Part shown: positions 52,058-60,405 of the stretch, piece by piece
Layout of the letters: each line of letters begins with the position of its first letter
Numbering within the stretch: position 1 is the stretch's first letter
Source of the DNA: Bacillota bacterium
GTDB lineage: Bacteria > Bacillota > Clostridia > Tissierellales > Sedimentibacteraceae
Direction of reading: 5' to 3'
DNA: 64,000 bases
NCBI GenBank assembly: GCA_023453025.1
Contig: JAEXUD010000022.1
Span: 61,490-125,489, forward strand
Made by a program: the position numbers and the translations under genes
The notes under the pieces: generated by a model
What the model was told of the DNA's origin: nothing
What the model saw: only the letters and a program-made list of their open reading frames with translations
The model's database searches: none

Positions 52058-52304
52058 AACATTAACCCTTGAGAGCCTAATAATATCTTTAAGTGGTTTT
52101 TGTTGTGGCAGCTAATAATAACTTATTGAATAGCTGTAAATTTTTCATTTACAACTTTATGTATATACTTATTTTTACCTTTTTCTACTGCTTTCTTGCT
52201 ATCTGCAAAATGAAAGGCCAGCACCCAAAGACGCTGACCAATTATATAATACTACATTTCTAAGTATATCTCATTCTTTCTGTTTTTTATAAAACCATTT
52301 TTAA

Positions 52305-53171
52305 TTAATATTTCTGCTCCAATAAATTCATGAACTTGTCAAGCTCAGCCTCATTCATACTCCATCCGTGTTTTTCTTCAGGATACGCTTCAGAATTAAC
52401 ATCCGAAACATATTCTCCAAATGCCTTAATTGAATCCTCAAAGAAAGATCTGTAGTACTTAGCGTGTTTTGGCATGGTTGAAGTAGGCTGGAAACCAAGA
52501 AGATCGTAGATAACCAGCTCAGATCCGTCTGCTGCGCCGCCTGCGGCAACTTGAATCACAGGAACTCGAAGTTTTTTAGCAATGAGGTCTGTCACCTCAC
52601 GTGAGGTCATCTCTATGGTCATACCAGCCATACCGTTTTCCTGGTATTCGTATGCCATGCGGAATATATTCATTGCATCTTCTGCTGTTTTACCAACACG
52701 GGAATATCCGCCGAACCAGCCGGTCTGCCACCCGGATAGGCACCCTACATGTCCAAAAACAGGTATTAAGTTATCAGCCATGTATTTTAGAGTATCATTT
52801 GTTACACCCATTGGCATAACGCTATCTGCACCATCTGACAGCAGCAAGCTTGCATACTCAACAGCTTTATATTTATCTGCATGAGTTGATGACTGCATAA
52901 CAGCATTCAAGCAAATATTCGGAGCCATCTTTCTAATATTTCTTGTATGCCAAAGCATGTTCTCAATTCGCATTGCAGAGCTCTCACCCGGAGCTGTGTA
53001 ACGCACAAGATGTACACCTGCTCTCTCACATGCGGCAGTCCAAAGAGGATCGCAATGAGCGGTACCAACCATTGATATTTTTTTACCCTCATTTTTCATC
53101 TTCTGAAGATGGAAAATTGTGATTCTCTGAAATGACATAGGCATTGCATTTGGTTCTGTTCCTTTTGCCAT
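52305..53171 (-). CDS. PanB-like (ketopantoate hydroxymethyltransferase fold) enzyme, reaction unknown
   Basis: This 288-residue protein keeps the PanB outline: KISMVGTAHCDPLW, GADSVMPMGV, VFGHVGCLSGWQ, FGGYSRVGKTAEDA, MTIEMTSREVTDLIAKKL and QVAAGGAADGSELVIYDLLG. Aligned by eye with E. coli PanB, the His of GH(V/L)G and the late catalytic Glu remain. The Mg-binding Asp in VGDSLGM becomes Glu (PGESSAM), the second Asp in LADLPF is lost (LNAVMQ), and the VKIEGG pair is VMPMGV. It is therefore not an ordinary pantothenate enzyme. It is last in a run with folD, fhs and a formate channel, so a methylene-THF-linked hydroxymethyl or C-C lyase reaction is plausible. Its own promoter carries the regulon dyad. 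Confidence 0.8.
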   Translation of the reverse strand: MAKGTEPNAMPMSFQRITIFHLQKMKNEGKKISMVGTAHCDPLWTAACERAGVHLVRYTAPGESSAMRIENMLWHTRNIRKMAPNICLNAVMQSSTHADKYKAVEYASLLLSDGADSVMPMGVTNDTLKYMADNLIPVFGHVGCLSGWQTGWFGGYSRVGKTAEDAMNIFRMAYEYQENGMAGMTIEMTSREVTDLIAKKLRVPVIQVAAGGAADGSELVIYDLLGFQPTSTMPKHAKYYRSFFEDSIKAFGEYVSDVNSEAYPEEKHGWSMNEAELDKFMNLLEQKY

Positions 53172-53224
53172 AATTATACACTCCTTTTTTCTTTGATATT
53201 TTGTTTTAAATTAAGTATGTCATA

Positions 53225-53273
53225 ATTATATACATAAATTATATAAACATTAAATACTCAAAATTAAGAATCT
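53225..53273 (-). promoter_or_regulatory. regulon dyad and -10 before the PanB-like gene
   Basis: AAATACT-CAAAATTA-AGAATCT (53252-53273) matches the dyads at 59657 and 61983 in the left arm and core, with two changes in the right arm. On the minus strand a TATAAT (53230-53225) begins 32.5 bases from the dyad centre, the same distance as at the two other sites. Confidence 0.65.
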
Positions 53274-53379
53274 TTCATTCCCTTTACAGCAGTATGATAT
53301 GTAAAAACGTCCATATTTCTTATAATTGACGCATTTCCAATTTTCATGCTTATACTTATATAAATTTTTAATTATAAAA

Positions 53380-54261
53380 TCAGATATTTTCTAATTGTTT
53401 TTTATTTGACTTGCTGCTGCTTTTAATATATACAAACCAGTAAACAGCCGCCACAAAGACACAGCCTCCAAAAATATTACCCAATGTAACAGGCATCAGG
53501 TTGCTTATAAAAAATTCTCTCCAATTTAAATGACTTAGTTTTTCGATTGTTACTCCAAGTGTTGACGCAGCTTCTACAAAGGACGGATTTGCCTTTGCCA
53601 TAATTCCCGCCGGTATGTAATACATATTAGCTATGCTGTGTTCAAATCCAGACGTGACGAACAGCCATATGGGAAAGAAAATAGAAAATATTCTTCCTGT
53701 TATATCCTTTGCCCCATACGACATCCAAACAGCGAGGCATACCAGCCAATTACACATAATTCCGAGGATAAATGCCTGCTTGAATGTAAGACCCACCTTG
53801 TATACTGCAATCTTTATCGTCATGCCTCCAAGCATATTTGCACCGCTGCTGAAAAGCCCTGATTCGTACATAAAGTATGCAATCAGGATTGATCCTATCA
53901 TGTTTCCGATATAAACAAAGAACCAATTTTTCAGCATACCTGCAACACTGATCTTTTTATCTAAGACTCCCGCTATAATTAATGTATTTCCCGTAAAAAG
54001 CTCTCCTCCGGCTATTACCACCAGCATCAAACCCGTACCAAATACAGAACCTGCTAAAACCTTGCCGAGCCCATACGTATCAGTCTTTGCAAACAGGTTG
54101 AAAGCAGCCATATTTGAACCTCCGGAAGCAAAAGCGATAAATGCTCCGGCTAAAATGCCCAGTAGAATCATATTGATTGCCGGCAATTTTGTCTTTTTTA
54201 TTCCGTTTTCTATAGTGATTTCCGATATTTCTGAAGGTGTAAAATAGTTCAATGGATTCAT
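53380..54261 (-). CDS. FNT-family formate/nitrite channel
   Basis: This 293-residue protein has six membrane segments with family stretches GILAGAFIAFASGGSNMAAF, AGGELFTGNTL, GNMIGSILIAYFMY, GIMCNWLVCLAVWM and GFEHSIANMYYIPAG. FocA-type channels move formate according to pH and gradient. The ATG overlaps the folD stop as ATGA, so the channel is coupled to formyl-THF interconversion and probably exports or imports formate. The SFEH-like GFEHS and conserved His agree with formate conduction. Confidence 0.92.
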   Translation of the reverse strand: MNPLNYFTPSEISEITIENGIKKTKLPAINMILLGILAGAFIAFASGGSNMAAFNLFAKTDTYGLGKVLAGSVFGTGLMLVVIAGGELFTGNTLIIAGVLDKKISVAGMLKNWFFVYIGNMIGSILIAYFMYESGLFSSGANMLGGMTIKIAVYKVGLTFKQAFILGIMCNWLVCLAVWMSYGAKDITGRIFSIFFPIWLFVTSGFEHSIANMYYIPAGIMAKANPSFVEAASTLGVTIEKLSHLNWREFFISNLMPVTLGNIFGGCVFVAAVYWFVYIKSSSKSNKKQLENI

Positions 54262-55148
54262 TTGTAATTCTCCTCCGATTCAACTCTTTTCCCTGCTTTG
54301 GACGACAGAATTTCACATGCAAGTACAACCTGTCTTAACAAAATCGTCGTGGTAATGGATCCCACTCCTCCGACAGCCGGGGTGATTGCTTTCACAGAAT
54401 TTACAGTGCAGTCAAAATCTACATCCCCACAAATCTTTCCATCTCCATCATTGTTGATTCCCACATCAATAACAATTGATTCAGGACCAAAAAATTCAGG
54501 ACCCATGAATTTGGGTTTGCCGATGGCTGCAACAACAATATCTGCCTTTCGTGTAAACAAGGGCATATCCTTAGTCTTGGAATGACAAATAGTCACTGTT
54601 GCATTTTCATTTAGCAGCAGCATAGCAAGCGGTTTACCTACCACCATACTCCTTCCTGCCACAACAATATTTGCTCCTTTTAATGGAATATTATATCCCT
54701 TAAGCATTTCAACAACTGCTTTAGGCGTACAAGGCACGAACATACTTTCATCTCCCTCAAAGACCCTCTCCAGATTTGAAGGCGACATGCAATCAATGTC
54801 TTTAAGAGGATTTATCAGATTACTGATAACATCCTGATCAAGCTGTTTCGATAAGGGCCTGAAGATCATTATTCCATGAATATCATCGTTTTTATTTGCA
54901 GCTTCTGCTGCAGATATAAATTCTTCCATGGATATATCGACAGGCAATACAGTTACCTGGCTTTTTATTCCGAGTAACTCACAATTTTTCAAAATTCCCT
55001 TTTCATATGAAATGTCATCTTCACGCTCCCCTACCCGGAAAATATGAATCGTCGGATTAATCCCCAATTTATTCAACTTTGCGATGCGTTCCTGAATGTT
55101 CTCTCTCAGAGCCTGAACCACCGGCTTACCTTTCAGTATCTCTCCCAT
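54258..55148 (-). CDS. folD: methylene-THF dehydrogenase/methenyl-THF cyclohydrolase FolD
   Basis: This 296-residue protein has FolD motifs SYEKGILKNCELLGI (catalytic Lys/Tyr area), GIMIFRPLSKQLDQ, KDIDCMSP, VPCTPKAVVEMLK, VVAGRSMVVGKPLAML and DVGINNDG, with AVTPAVGGVGSITT-like ITPAVGGVGSITT. It interconverts methylene-, methenyl- and 10-formyl-THF with NAD(P). The position 39 is Pro in FRPLS rather than the usual VQLPLP context. The ribosome site is GAGGAGG. It is coupled to the formate channel and follows fhs by 17 bases. Confidence 0.95.
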   Translation of the reverse strand: MGEILKGKPVVQALRENIQERIAKLNKLGINPTIHIFRVGEREDDISYEKGILKNCELLGIKSQVTVLPVDISMEEFISAAEAANKNDDIHGIMIFRPLSKQLDQDVISNLINPLKDIDCMSPSNLERVFEGDESMFVPCTPKAVVEMLKGYNIPLKGANIVVAGRSMVVGKPLAMLLLNENATVTICHSKTKDMPLFTRKADIVVAAIGKPKFMGPEFFGPESIVIDVGINNDGDGKICGDVDFDCTVNSVKAITPAVGGVGSITTTILLRQVVLACEILSSKAGKRVESEENYK

Positions 55149-55165
55149 TTTTCCTCCTCAGCGTC

Positions 55166-56836
55166 TTAGGAAAGTCCTATGATTTCACCGTTTTCCGTGA
55201 TGTCCATTCCATTTGCGGCAGGAATCTTAGGCAGACCGGGCATTGTCATTATTTCACCCGTGATAGCAACAATAAATCCGGCTCCCGCAGAAACCTTTAC
55301 TTCTCTTACCGTAATCTTAAATCCGGTAGGTGCTCCAAGCAGTCCCGCATTATCTGAGAAGGAATATTGTGTCTTTGCCATACAGATGGGCATCTTGTCA
55401 AGTCCCTGTTTTTCTATATCAGCAATTTGCTTTTTTGCATCAGCAGTAAATTCCACACCATCCGCCCTATAAATTTCCGTGGCTATTGTATTAATTTTCT
55501 CTGCAATAGTACCGTTTGCGTCATATAGCGGAGCATACGAGGACTTTTTACTTTTGCAAATTTCCACTACCTTTTTCGCAAGCTCAGTTCCGCCTTCACC
55601 ACCTTTTGTAAACACCTCGGATAATATAACATCTACACCCTTCAATGCGCAGCGTTCTTTCAAAAGATTCAATTCAGCCTCAGTGTCCGTAGGGAATCTG
55701 TTGATTGCAACCACAGCAGGAACACCAAATTTCGCAAGGTTCTCAAGGTGACGCTCTAAATTTGCAATCCCTTCTGCAAGCGCATCTAAATTTTCATATA
55801 AAAGATCTGCCTTTAAAACTCCCCCATTCATTTTAAGTGCTTTTACTGTAGCAACAATGACAACCGCATCAGGCTTCAGCCCCGCAAATCTGCATTTGAT
55901 ATTGAAAAATTTTTCTGCTCCAAGGTCAGCACCGAAGCCGGCCTCTGTTATTACATAATCCGCAAGTTTCAAGGCAACCTTCGTTGCCATGACAGAATTA
56001 CATCCATGGGCAATATTGGCAAAGGGTCCCCCGTGGATAAAAGCAGGTGTATTTTCAAGGGTTTGTACCAGATTTGGCTTGATAGCATCCTTCAGCAGCA
56101 ATGCCATAGCTCCTGTGGCATTTAAATCTCCTGCTGTAACCGCATTGCCGGACGTATTGTACGCAACTACCATTCTTGACAACCTTTCCTTAAGGTCATT
56201 CATTCCGTCTGCAAGGCACAAAATGGCCATAATCTCTGATGCTACGGTAATATCAAATCCTGCTTGCCTTGTCACACCATCACCTTTGCTGCCGATTCCG
56301 ACGATGATGTTTCTGAGGGCACGGTCATTCATATCCAGCACTCTTTTCCAAACAATCTTTTTTGGTTCAATTTTTAAATCATTTCCCTGCTGTAGATGAT
56401 TGTCTAGAAGTGCTGCAAGCAAATTATGAGCTGAGGTAATGGCATGAAAATCTCCGGTAAAGTGTAAATTTATATCATCCATTGGGACAACCTGAGCATA
56501 TCCTCCTCCTGCCGCTCCACCCTTAACACCGAAACAAGGACCCAAAGAGGGTTCTCTTAAAGCTGTGATTGTTTTTTTTCCTATTTTATTCAACGCCATG
56601 GAAAGCCCTACATTTGTTGTTGTCTTTCCTTCGCCTGCAGGTGTGGGGTTAATAGCCGTAACGAGAATCAGCTTGGCATCTGGCTTACCTTTTAATCTTT
56701 TCAGCACACTGAGAGATACCTTTGCTTTATATTTTCCGTAAAGCTCCAACTCGTCTTCTTGAATACCTAAATTTTCTGCCACCTCCAAAATAGGAAGCAT
56801 CCTTGCTTCTTGTGCTATTTGTACGTCTGTTTTCAT
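55166..56836 (-). CDS. fhs: formate-tetrahydrofolate ligase
   Basis: This 556-residue protein, exactly the standard length when started at the ATG 56836 with AGGAGGAAAAA upstream, has the P-loop-like TPAGEGKTTTNVGLSMAL, LREPSLGPCFGVKGGAAGG, FTGDFHAITSAHNLLAA and GGTELAKKVVE. It joins formate to THF with ATP, or in fermenters runs backwards to make ATP from 10-formyl-THF. Together with folD and the FNT channel it forms a complete methylene-THF to formate route. Confidence 0.97.
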   Translation of the reverse strand: MKTDVQIAQEARMLPILEVAENLGIQEDELELYGKYKAKVSLSVLKRLKGKPDAKLILVTAINPTPAGEGKTTTNVGLSMALNKIGKKTITALREPSLGPCFGVKGGAAGGGYAQVVPMDDINLHFTGDFHAITSAHNLLAALLDNHLQQGNDLKIEPKKIVWKRVLDMNDRALRNIIVGIGSKGDGVTRQAGFDITVASEIMAILCLADGMNDLKERLSRMVVAYNTSGNAVTAGDLNATGAMALLLKDAIKPNLVQTLENTPAFIHGGPFANIAHGCNSVMATKVALKLADYVITEAGFGADLGAEKFFNIKCRFAGLKPDAVVIVATVKALKMNGGVLKADLLYENLDALAEGIANLERHLENLAKFGVPAVVAINRFPTDTEAELNLLKERCALKGVDVILSEVFTKGGEGGTELAKKVVEICKSKKSSYAPLYDANGTIAEKINTIATEIYRADGVEFTADAKKQIADIEKQGLDKMPICMAKTQYSFSDNAGLLGAPTGFKITVREVKVSAGAGFIVAITGEIMTMPGLPKIPAANGMDITENGEIIGLS

Positions 56837-56887
56837 TTTTTCCTCCTGATTAGTTAATATTGTCTTCAATCTTTTTGACTTCGTCAT

Positions 56888-57400
56888 TTAAATATAATTT
56901 AAATTAAGGCGACCTATTACATATCTCCACATCGCTTGAATCATGATGATCTGTATCGGAATCATAATGACACATTTAATAATTCTTGCCGGTAAAACCA
57001 CAAGTATTCCTTGTCCTGTCAGCATCCATAACCATAAGGTGTCAAGTACAAGAGTAACTACAACCGTAGAAAAAATAACTGCGAGACTAATCTGTGTTAA
57101 CGAAATTGTCTTTTTATATAAAAAAACACCATAAATGTAACCGGTTAAAAATGCAGTCAGAGTGAACCCCGGGAAAAATGATCCTCCTGTCGGGAAAAGC
57201 ATCATTCCGATGATATCGGCCAAAGAAGCGGCAATACCGCTGTACACAGGTCCGAACATTATTGCCGAAATAGCTATCGGCAGAAAAGTAAATCCAATCC
57301 TTACAATTGGCGTCTGAATAGATAAAAAGCGTGTCAAAATAACTTCTAGTGCAATAAACATGCTCATATAAACAGTTTTTTTTACGTGATTTTGATTCAT
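56888..57400 (-). CDS. folT: folate-type ECF transporter S component
   Basis: This 170-residue protein has six hydrophobic segments and ECF S-component landmarks: ALEVILTRFLSIQTPIVRIG, FTFLPIAISAIMFGPVYSGI, ADIIGMMLFPTGGSFFPGFTLTAFLTG and YGVFLYK. This matches FolT, which binds folate and uses a shared ECF module encoded elsewhere. Its leader carries a THF riboswitch, confirming the vitamin. AAGGAG precedes the ATG. fhs follows 51 bases on. Confidence 0.93.
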   Translation of the reverse strand: MNQNHVKKTVYMSMFIALEVILTRFLSIQTPIVRIGFTFLPIAISAIMFGPVYSGIAASLADIIGMMLFPTGGSFFPGFTLTAFLTGYIYGVFLYKKTISLTQISLAVIFSTVVVTLVLDTLWLWMLTGQGILVVLPARIIKCVIMIPIQIIMIQAMWRYVIGRLNLNYI

Positions 57401-57412
57401 TAAAATCTCCTT

Positions 57413-57459
57413 CTCTCTTTATAAAATATGCCACAAAGAGAGGGATTCTCTTTTTGTGG
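57413..57459 (-). promoter_or_regulatory. expression platform of the THF riboswitch
   Basis: On the minus strand CCACAAA...GAGA pairs with TCTC-TTTGTGG (57459-57431). Alternatively the same CTCTCTTT (57442-57435) can pair with AAAGAGAG (57420-57413), which directly abuts the AAGGAG ribosome site of folT. The first hairpin overlaps the closing stem of the riboswitch by two bases, so the three structures compete. Translational control is likely, since no T-run follows. Confidence 0.55.
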
Positions 57460-57575
57460 AAGCGAATGCGATAAAGGTACCGTAAATTTTGATTGCATAA
57501 ATGTGCAAAATAATTTTTCGTCCGGCGGCAACCTTCCATCCGTCCGGCACTTGACGCACCTTTATCTACTCTGCC
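57458..57575 (-). promoter_or_regulatory. THF riboswitch
   Basis: The minus strand carries the conserved blocks of the folT-type THF aptamer in order: GAGTAGAT, GCGTCAAGTGC, GATGGAAGGTTGCC, GACGAAA, GGTACC and ATCGCATTCGCTTCC. ATAAAGG pairs with CCTTTAT as P2. It lies just upstream of folT. It should lower folT (and perhaps fhs, folD, FNT) expression when THF is ample. Confidence 0.9.
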
Positions 57576-57616
57576 TGTTACATATATAAAAATTAAAATT
57601 ATATAGGCGTTAAAAA

Positions 57617-58642
57617 CTATACGTAAGAGATGCATACCTTCTGAGCTTCGTTTACATTTCCTGCCATTTGCAGCGCTTCTTCAATCTGCTCCAGGCGATA
57701 TTCATGTGTAACGAGACTTGAAAGGTCATATTTCCCGGATTTCATCATCTCAAGAATTATAGGAATAGCTTCTTCAATTGGTGTGCTGCCGCATCCGCGT
57801 ATTTCCCACTGAGAATAGCAAAGCCTCATCAAATCAATTGTACCCGGCTTATGATGTACGCCCACAACAGCAAGAGTTGACCCATAGCCTGCAAGCATCT
57901 GAAAATTGTCGATAATCGGTTGTATTCCGATAGCATCAATATAAGCATGAGCTCCGCAGCCCCCTGCAGGTCCCGGATGTGCTCCAAACTCTGCAATTGC
58001 TTTTTCTTTCAGGTCTTCTTTTTGGGGATTGCATGTAATTATTCCGAAGCCTTCCGCATTTTTAAGTCTGAAATCGGAAAAATCTACAATCATTACTTTT
58101 TCACACCCCAGATACTTAAGCATTATTGCAGCAGACATTCCTATAAAGCCTGCACCAAATACTATTACCTTCCTGCCTGGACCCGGATTTACATTCAATG
58201 CACCCCGTGTACCTATGACGAATGGCTCCAGCAATACAGCAATTTTCGGAGGAATTTCTTTGTCTATTTTGAAAAGGCTGTAACCAACTTCGCACTGCGG
58301 AATAAAAATATACTCGGAAAACGCACCTACCGTAGCCATGCGGTTTCTGTCTCGATGAGCATAACCGAAATTCGGAAAAACATGGTCTCCTACCTTTAAA
58401 TCTTTTACATTTTTACCAACTTCAACAACTACACTTAGCATTTCATGCCCAAACTCATAATCTTTCCAAATCCTATGAGGATCCCCGCCCTTTGTGTAGG
58501 CAAGATTATCTGCACCGCAAATACCACCGTACAGATTCTTGACGATAGCATCGTCATCTCCACATTTCGGATACGGAAGATCAACCACATCCACCTTACC
58601 AATACCTCTGTAAATTGCCGCTTTGTAAGTGTCTTGTTTCAT
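57617..58642 (-). CDS. zinc-binding medium-chain dehydrogenase
   Basis: In this 341-residue protein the catalytic zinc ligands appear as Cys in GGICGADNL and His-Glu in YEFGHEM. The nucleotide fold shows FGAGFIGMSAAIMLKYLGC followed by Asp in IVDFSD, which favours NAD. The cysteine set of the structural zinc is not seen. It is of the threonine/sorbitol/glutathione-independent formaldehyde dehydrogenase-like group and oxidises a secondary or primary alcohol. It follows the SDR gene (71 bases, with a perfect palindrome in the gap) and precedes the THF riboswitch. The substrate is unknown. AAGGAGG precedes the ATG. Confidence 0.9.
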   Translation of the reverse strand: MKQDTYKAAIYRGIGKVDVVDLPYPKCGDDDAIVKNLYGGICGADNLAYTKGGDPHRIWKDYEFGHEMLSVVVEVGKNVKDLKVGDHVFPNFGYAHRDRNRMATVGAFSEYIFIPQCEVGYSLFKIDKEIPPKIAVLLEPFVIGTRGALNVNPGPGRKVIVFGAGFIGMSAAIMLKYLGCEKVMIVDFSDFRLKNAEGFGIITCNPQKEDLKEKAIAEFGAHPGPAGGCGAHAYIDAIGIQPIIDNFQMLAGYGSTLAVVGVHHKPGTIDLMRLCYSQWEIRGCGSTPIEEAIPIILEMMKSGKYDLSSLVTHEYRLEQIEEALQMAGNVNEAQKVCISYV

Positions 58643-58690
58643 TTAAATACCTCCTTAATTTTATTATTTATTTTAATAAATATTTATATT

Positions 58691-58709
58691 GATTTACATA
58701 ATGTAAATC
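58691..58709. repeat. perfect 19-bp palindrome between two oxidoreductase genes
   Basis: GATTTACAT-A-ATGTAAATC. It lies 4 bases past the SDR stop (minus). There is no T-run, so it may be an operator or an mRNA-processing hairpin. Confidence 0.5.
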
Positions 58710-58712
58710 TTT

Positions 58713-59546
58713 CTAATCCAATTGAGGTAATGTCATACCTGCAGCACAACCACCGTCTATTTGCACATCAACTCCGGTGATAAAGCTGGCTTTGTCACTT
58801 ACCAGAAATGAAACTAAATCTCCGACTTCTTCCGGTCTGCCGTGACGTCCCATCGGTGTTTTGGGCAGCATAGCGTCGCTTGATGCTTTACTGTTCATAT
58901 ACATAGGAGTGACTATGTTTCCCGGAGCAACGGAAATGATACGAACGCCCCTTCTTGCAAAGCGGGTAGCGTTTCTTGCAGTATAATCACGCACAAACCA
59001 TTTTGACATCACATATGCAAAGCCCGACGCACCTTCACCAAGTCTTTCACAGCATTCAACGCTCTTTTTCAAAAATTCTGTTGAAAAAGGATTAAGACGC
59101 AAAATATCGACCGGAATTGACGAAGCCGGCACTAAATATGGTGACATAGATGAAAAATTTATATAGACTGAACCTTCATTTAAAATCGGATAAAATTCCT
59201 CCATCATATATGCAGTGCCCAAGGCATTCACAGAAAAAACAGTTCTTGGGTCATCTTTTGAGGGGTCTATACCTGCAGAGTTAACAACACATGCAATATC
59301 CCCAAGTCCTTTTGCTGCTTCAACAAGCCCCTTAATCTGCTCCCTGTTTGAAATATCCATTGGTTGGCAATAAACCTTTATACCCTTTTCACGAAGCTCT
59401 TCTGCAGCAGAATTCAATGCATCAGAATTTCTGGCAGTAATCAGGATATCATATTCTTTACCTAGCTTTTCTGCCGCAGCATAACCCATACCCTTTGATC
59501 CCCCCGTAATTATGCCGAGCTTTTTTTTTGTACTGTTCTTTTCCAT
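58713..59546 (-). CDS. short-chain dehydrogenase/reductase
   Basis: This 277-residue protein has cofactor loop TGGSKGMG, NSAG in VVNSAGID, Ser in INFSSMSPY and the YxxxK motif as YVMSK, and ends with GRHGRPEEVGDLVSFLVSD and DVQIDGG. An insertion of about 30 residues between the catalytic Ser and Tyr (LVPASSIPVDILRLNPFSTE) resembles the one in 3-alpha-hydroxysteroid dehydrogenase/carbonyl reductase types. It oxidises or reduces an alcohol or ketone. It is first gene of the left-going arm of the regulon, with TATAAT at 59631 and the shared dyad upstream. Confidence 0.92.
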   Translation of the reverse strand: MEKNSTKKKLGIITGGSKGMGYAAAEKLGKEYDILITARNSDALNSAAEELREKGIKVYCQPMDISNREQIKGLVEAAKGLGDIACVVNSAGIDPSKDDPRTVFSVNALGTAYMMEEFYPILNEGSVYINFSSMSPYLVPASSIPVDILRLNPFSTEFLKKSVECCERLGEGASGFAYVMSKWFVRDYTARNATRFARRGVRIISVAPGNIVTPMYMNSKASSDAMLPKTPMGRHGRPEEVGDLVSFLVSDKASFITGVDVQIDGGCAAGMTLPQLD

Positions 59547-59630
59547 AATTTTTCTCCTTAAATTATTATAAAGGAACTACTTTTCCACTTATTAAAGAGT
59601 CATAAAATTTCCTTTGTATAGTTACATAAC

Positions 59631-59705
59631 ATTATAAAAACATTCTTTTTCTTTTAAAATACTCTGAATTAAGTATTTATTGCATTACAAGCTAAATGTT
59701 ATACT
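59631..59705. promoter_or_regulatory. divergent promoters around the regulon dyad (SDR and cyclo-ligase)
   Basis: AAATACT-CTGAATTA-AGTATTT (59657-59678) has perfect 7-bp arms. Rightwards TATACT starts at 59700, 32.5 bases from the centre. Leftwards TATAAT (59636-59631) starts 31.5 bases from it. The dyad would be centred near -44 of both promoters, a class II activator position. Confidence 0.7.
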
Positions 59706-59755
59706 CTGGATAAAGATAAAATCAGTCTAAAATTTAGTAAAGAAGGTAATTTACA

Positions 59756-60328
59756 ATGCAAGATATATCTGCTCAGAAAAATCTCCAACGAAAAAAAGGC
59801 ACCTCTGCTCGTAAAGAGCTCAGTAAAGAGTCAGCTGAACATTTCAGCAGAATTATTTCAAGAAAGCTTATTGAAGAACCCGCTTTCCACAAAGCAAAAA
59901 ACATTTTTTCATACCAATCCTTTGCCGGTGAAGTAGACACGTCATTTTTTAATGAATATGCAATTAATCAGGGGAAAAAGCTTGCATTTCCGATTTGCTT
60001 TGAAAATGGTATCATGATTTCGGCAATTCCATATACCGCTGACGATTGGGAATCAGGTAAATACGGTATAAAAGCGCCGGTCGAAAGCCGCTCATACATA
60101 ATAGATCCGCTTGATATCGACCTTGTAATTGTTCCTTGCACTGCATTTGACGGACTGAAAAAAATGAGAATCGGCTGGGGTGCCGGTTATTATGACAGAT
60201 ATCTGCCTCAATGCAAAAATGCTGTTAGTATTGCTATAGCTTATGAAGTGCAAAATATCAACGATCTTTGTTCTGATAAATGGGACATTCCTTTAGACAT
60301 AATAATCACAGAATCAAAGCGCTACTAA
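59756..60328 (+). CDS. 5-formyltetrahydrofolate cyclo-ligase
   Basis: This 190-residue protein has family motifs RKELSKESAEHFSRII at the start, IFSYQSFAGEVDTSFF, KLAFPICFENG, and the late VPCTAFDGLKKMRIGWGAGYYDRYL with the ATP-binding GYGxGYYDR form. It converts 5-formyl-THF to methenyl-THF with ATP, recovering folate trapped by side reaction of serine hydroxymethyltransferase. Its promoter carries the same dyad as the SDR/fol operon, which supports intense one-carbon flux in this locus. AAGGTAATT precedes the ATG, and a terminator follows. Confidence 0.94.
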   Translation: MQDISAQKNLQRKKGTSARKELSKESAEHFSRIISRKLIEEPAFHKAKNIFSYQSFAGEVDTSFFNEYAINQGKKLAFPICFENGIMISAIPYTADDWESGKYGIKAPVESRSYIIDPLDIDLVIVPCTAFDGLKKMRIGWGAGYYDRYLPQCKNAVSIAIAYEVQNINDLCSDKWDIPLDIIITESKRY

Positions 60329-60370
60329 CCGTTTTTTATATTAATTTCTTTTTCATTATTTATGACATTT

Positions 60371-60398
60371 AAAAACCCTGCATTTTGCAGGGCTTTTT
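60371..60398. terminator. bidirectional terminator between cyclo-ligase and MFS genes
   Basis: CCCTGCA pairs with TGCAGGG around TTT, with A5 before and C-T5 after, serving both convergent genes. Confidence 0.9.
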
Positions 60399-60405
60399 AT
60401 TACCT

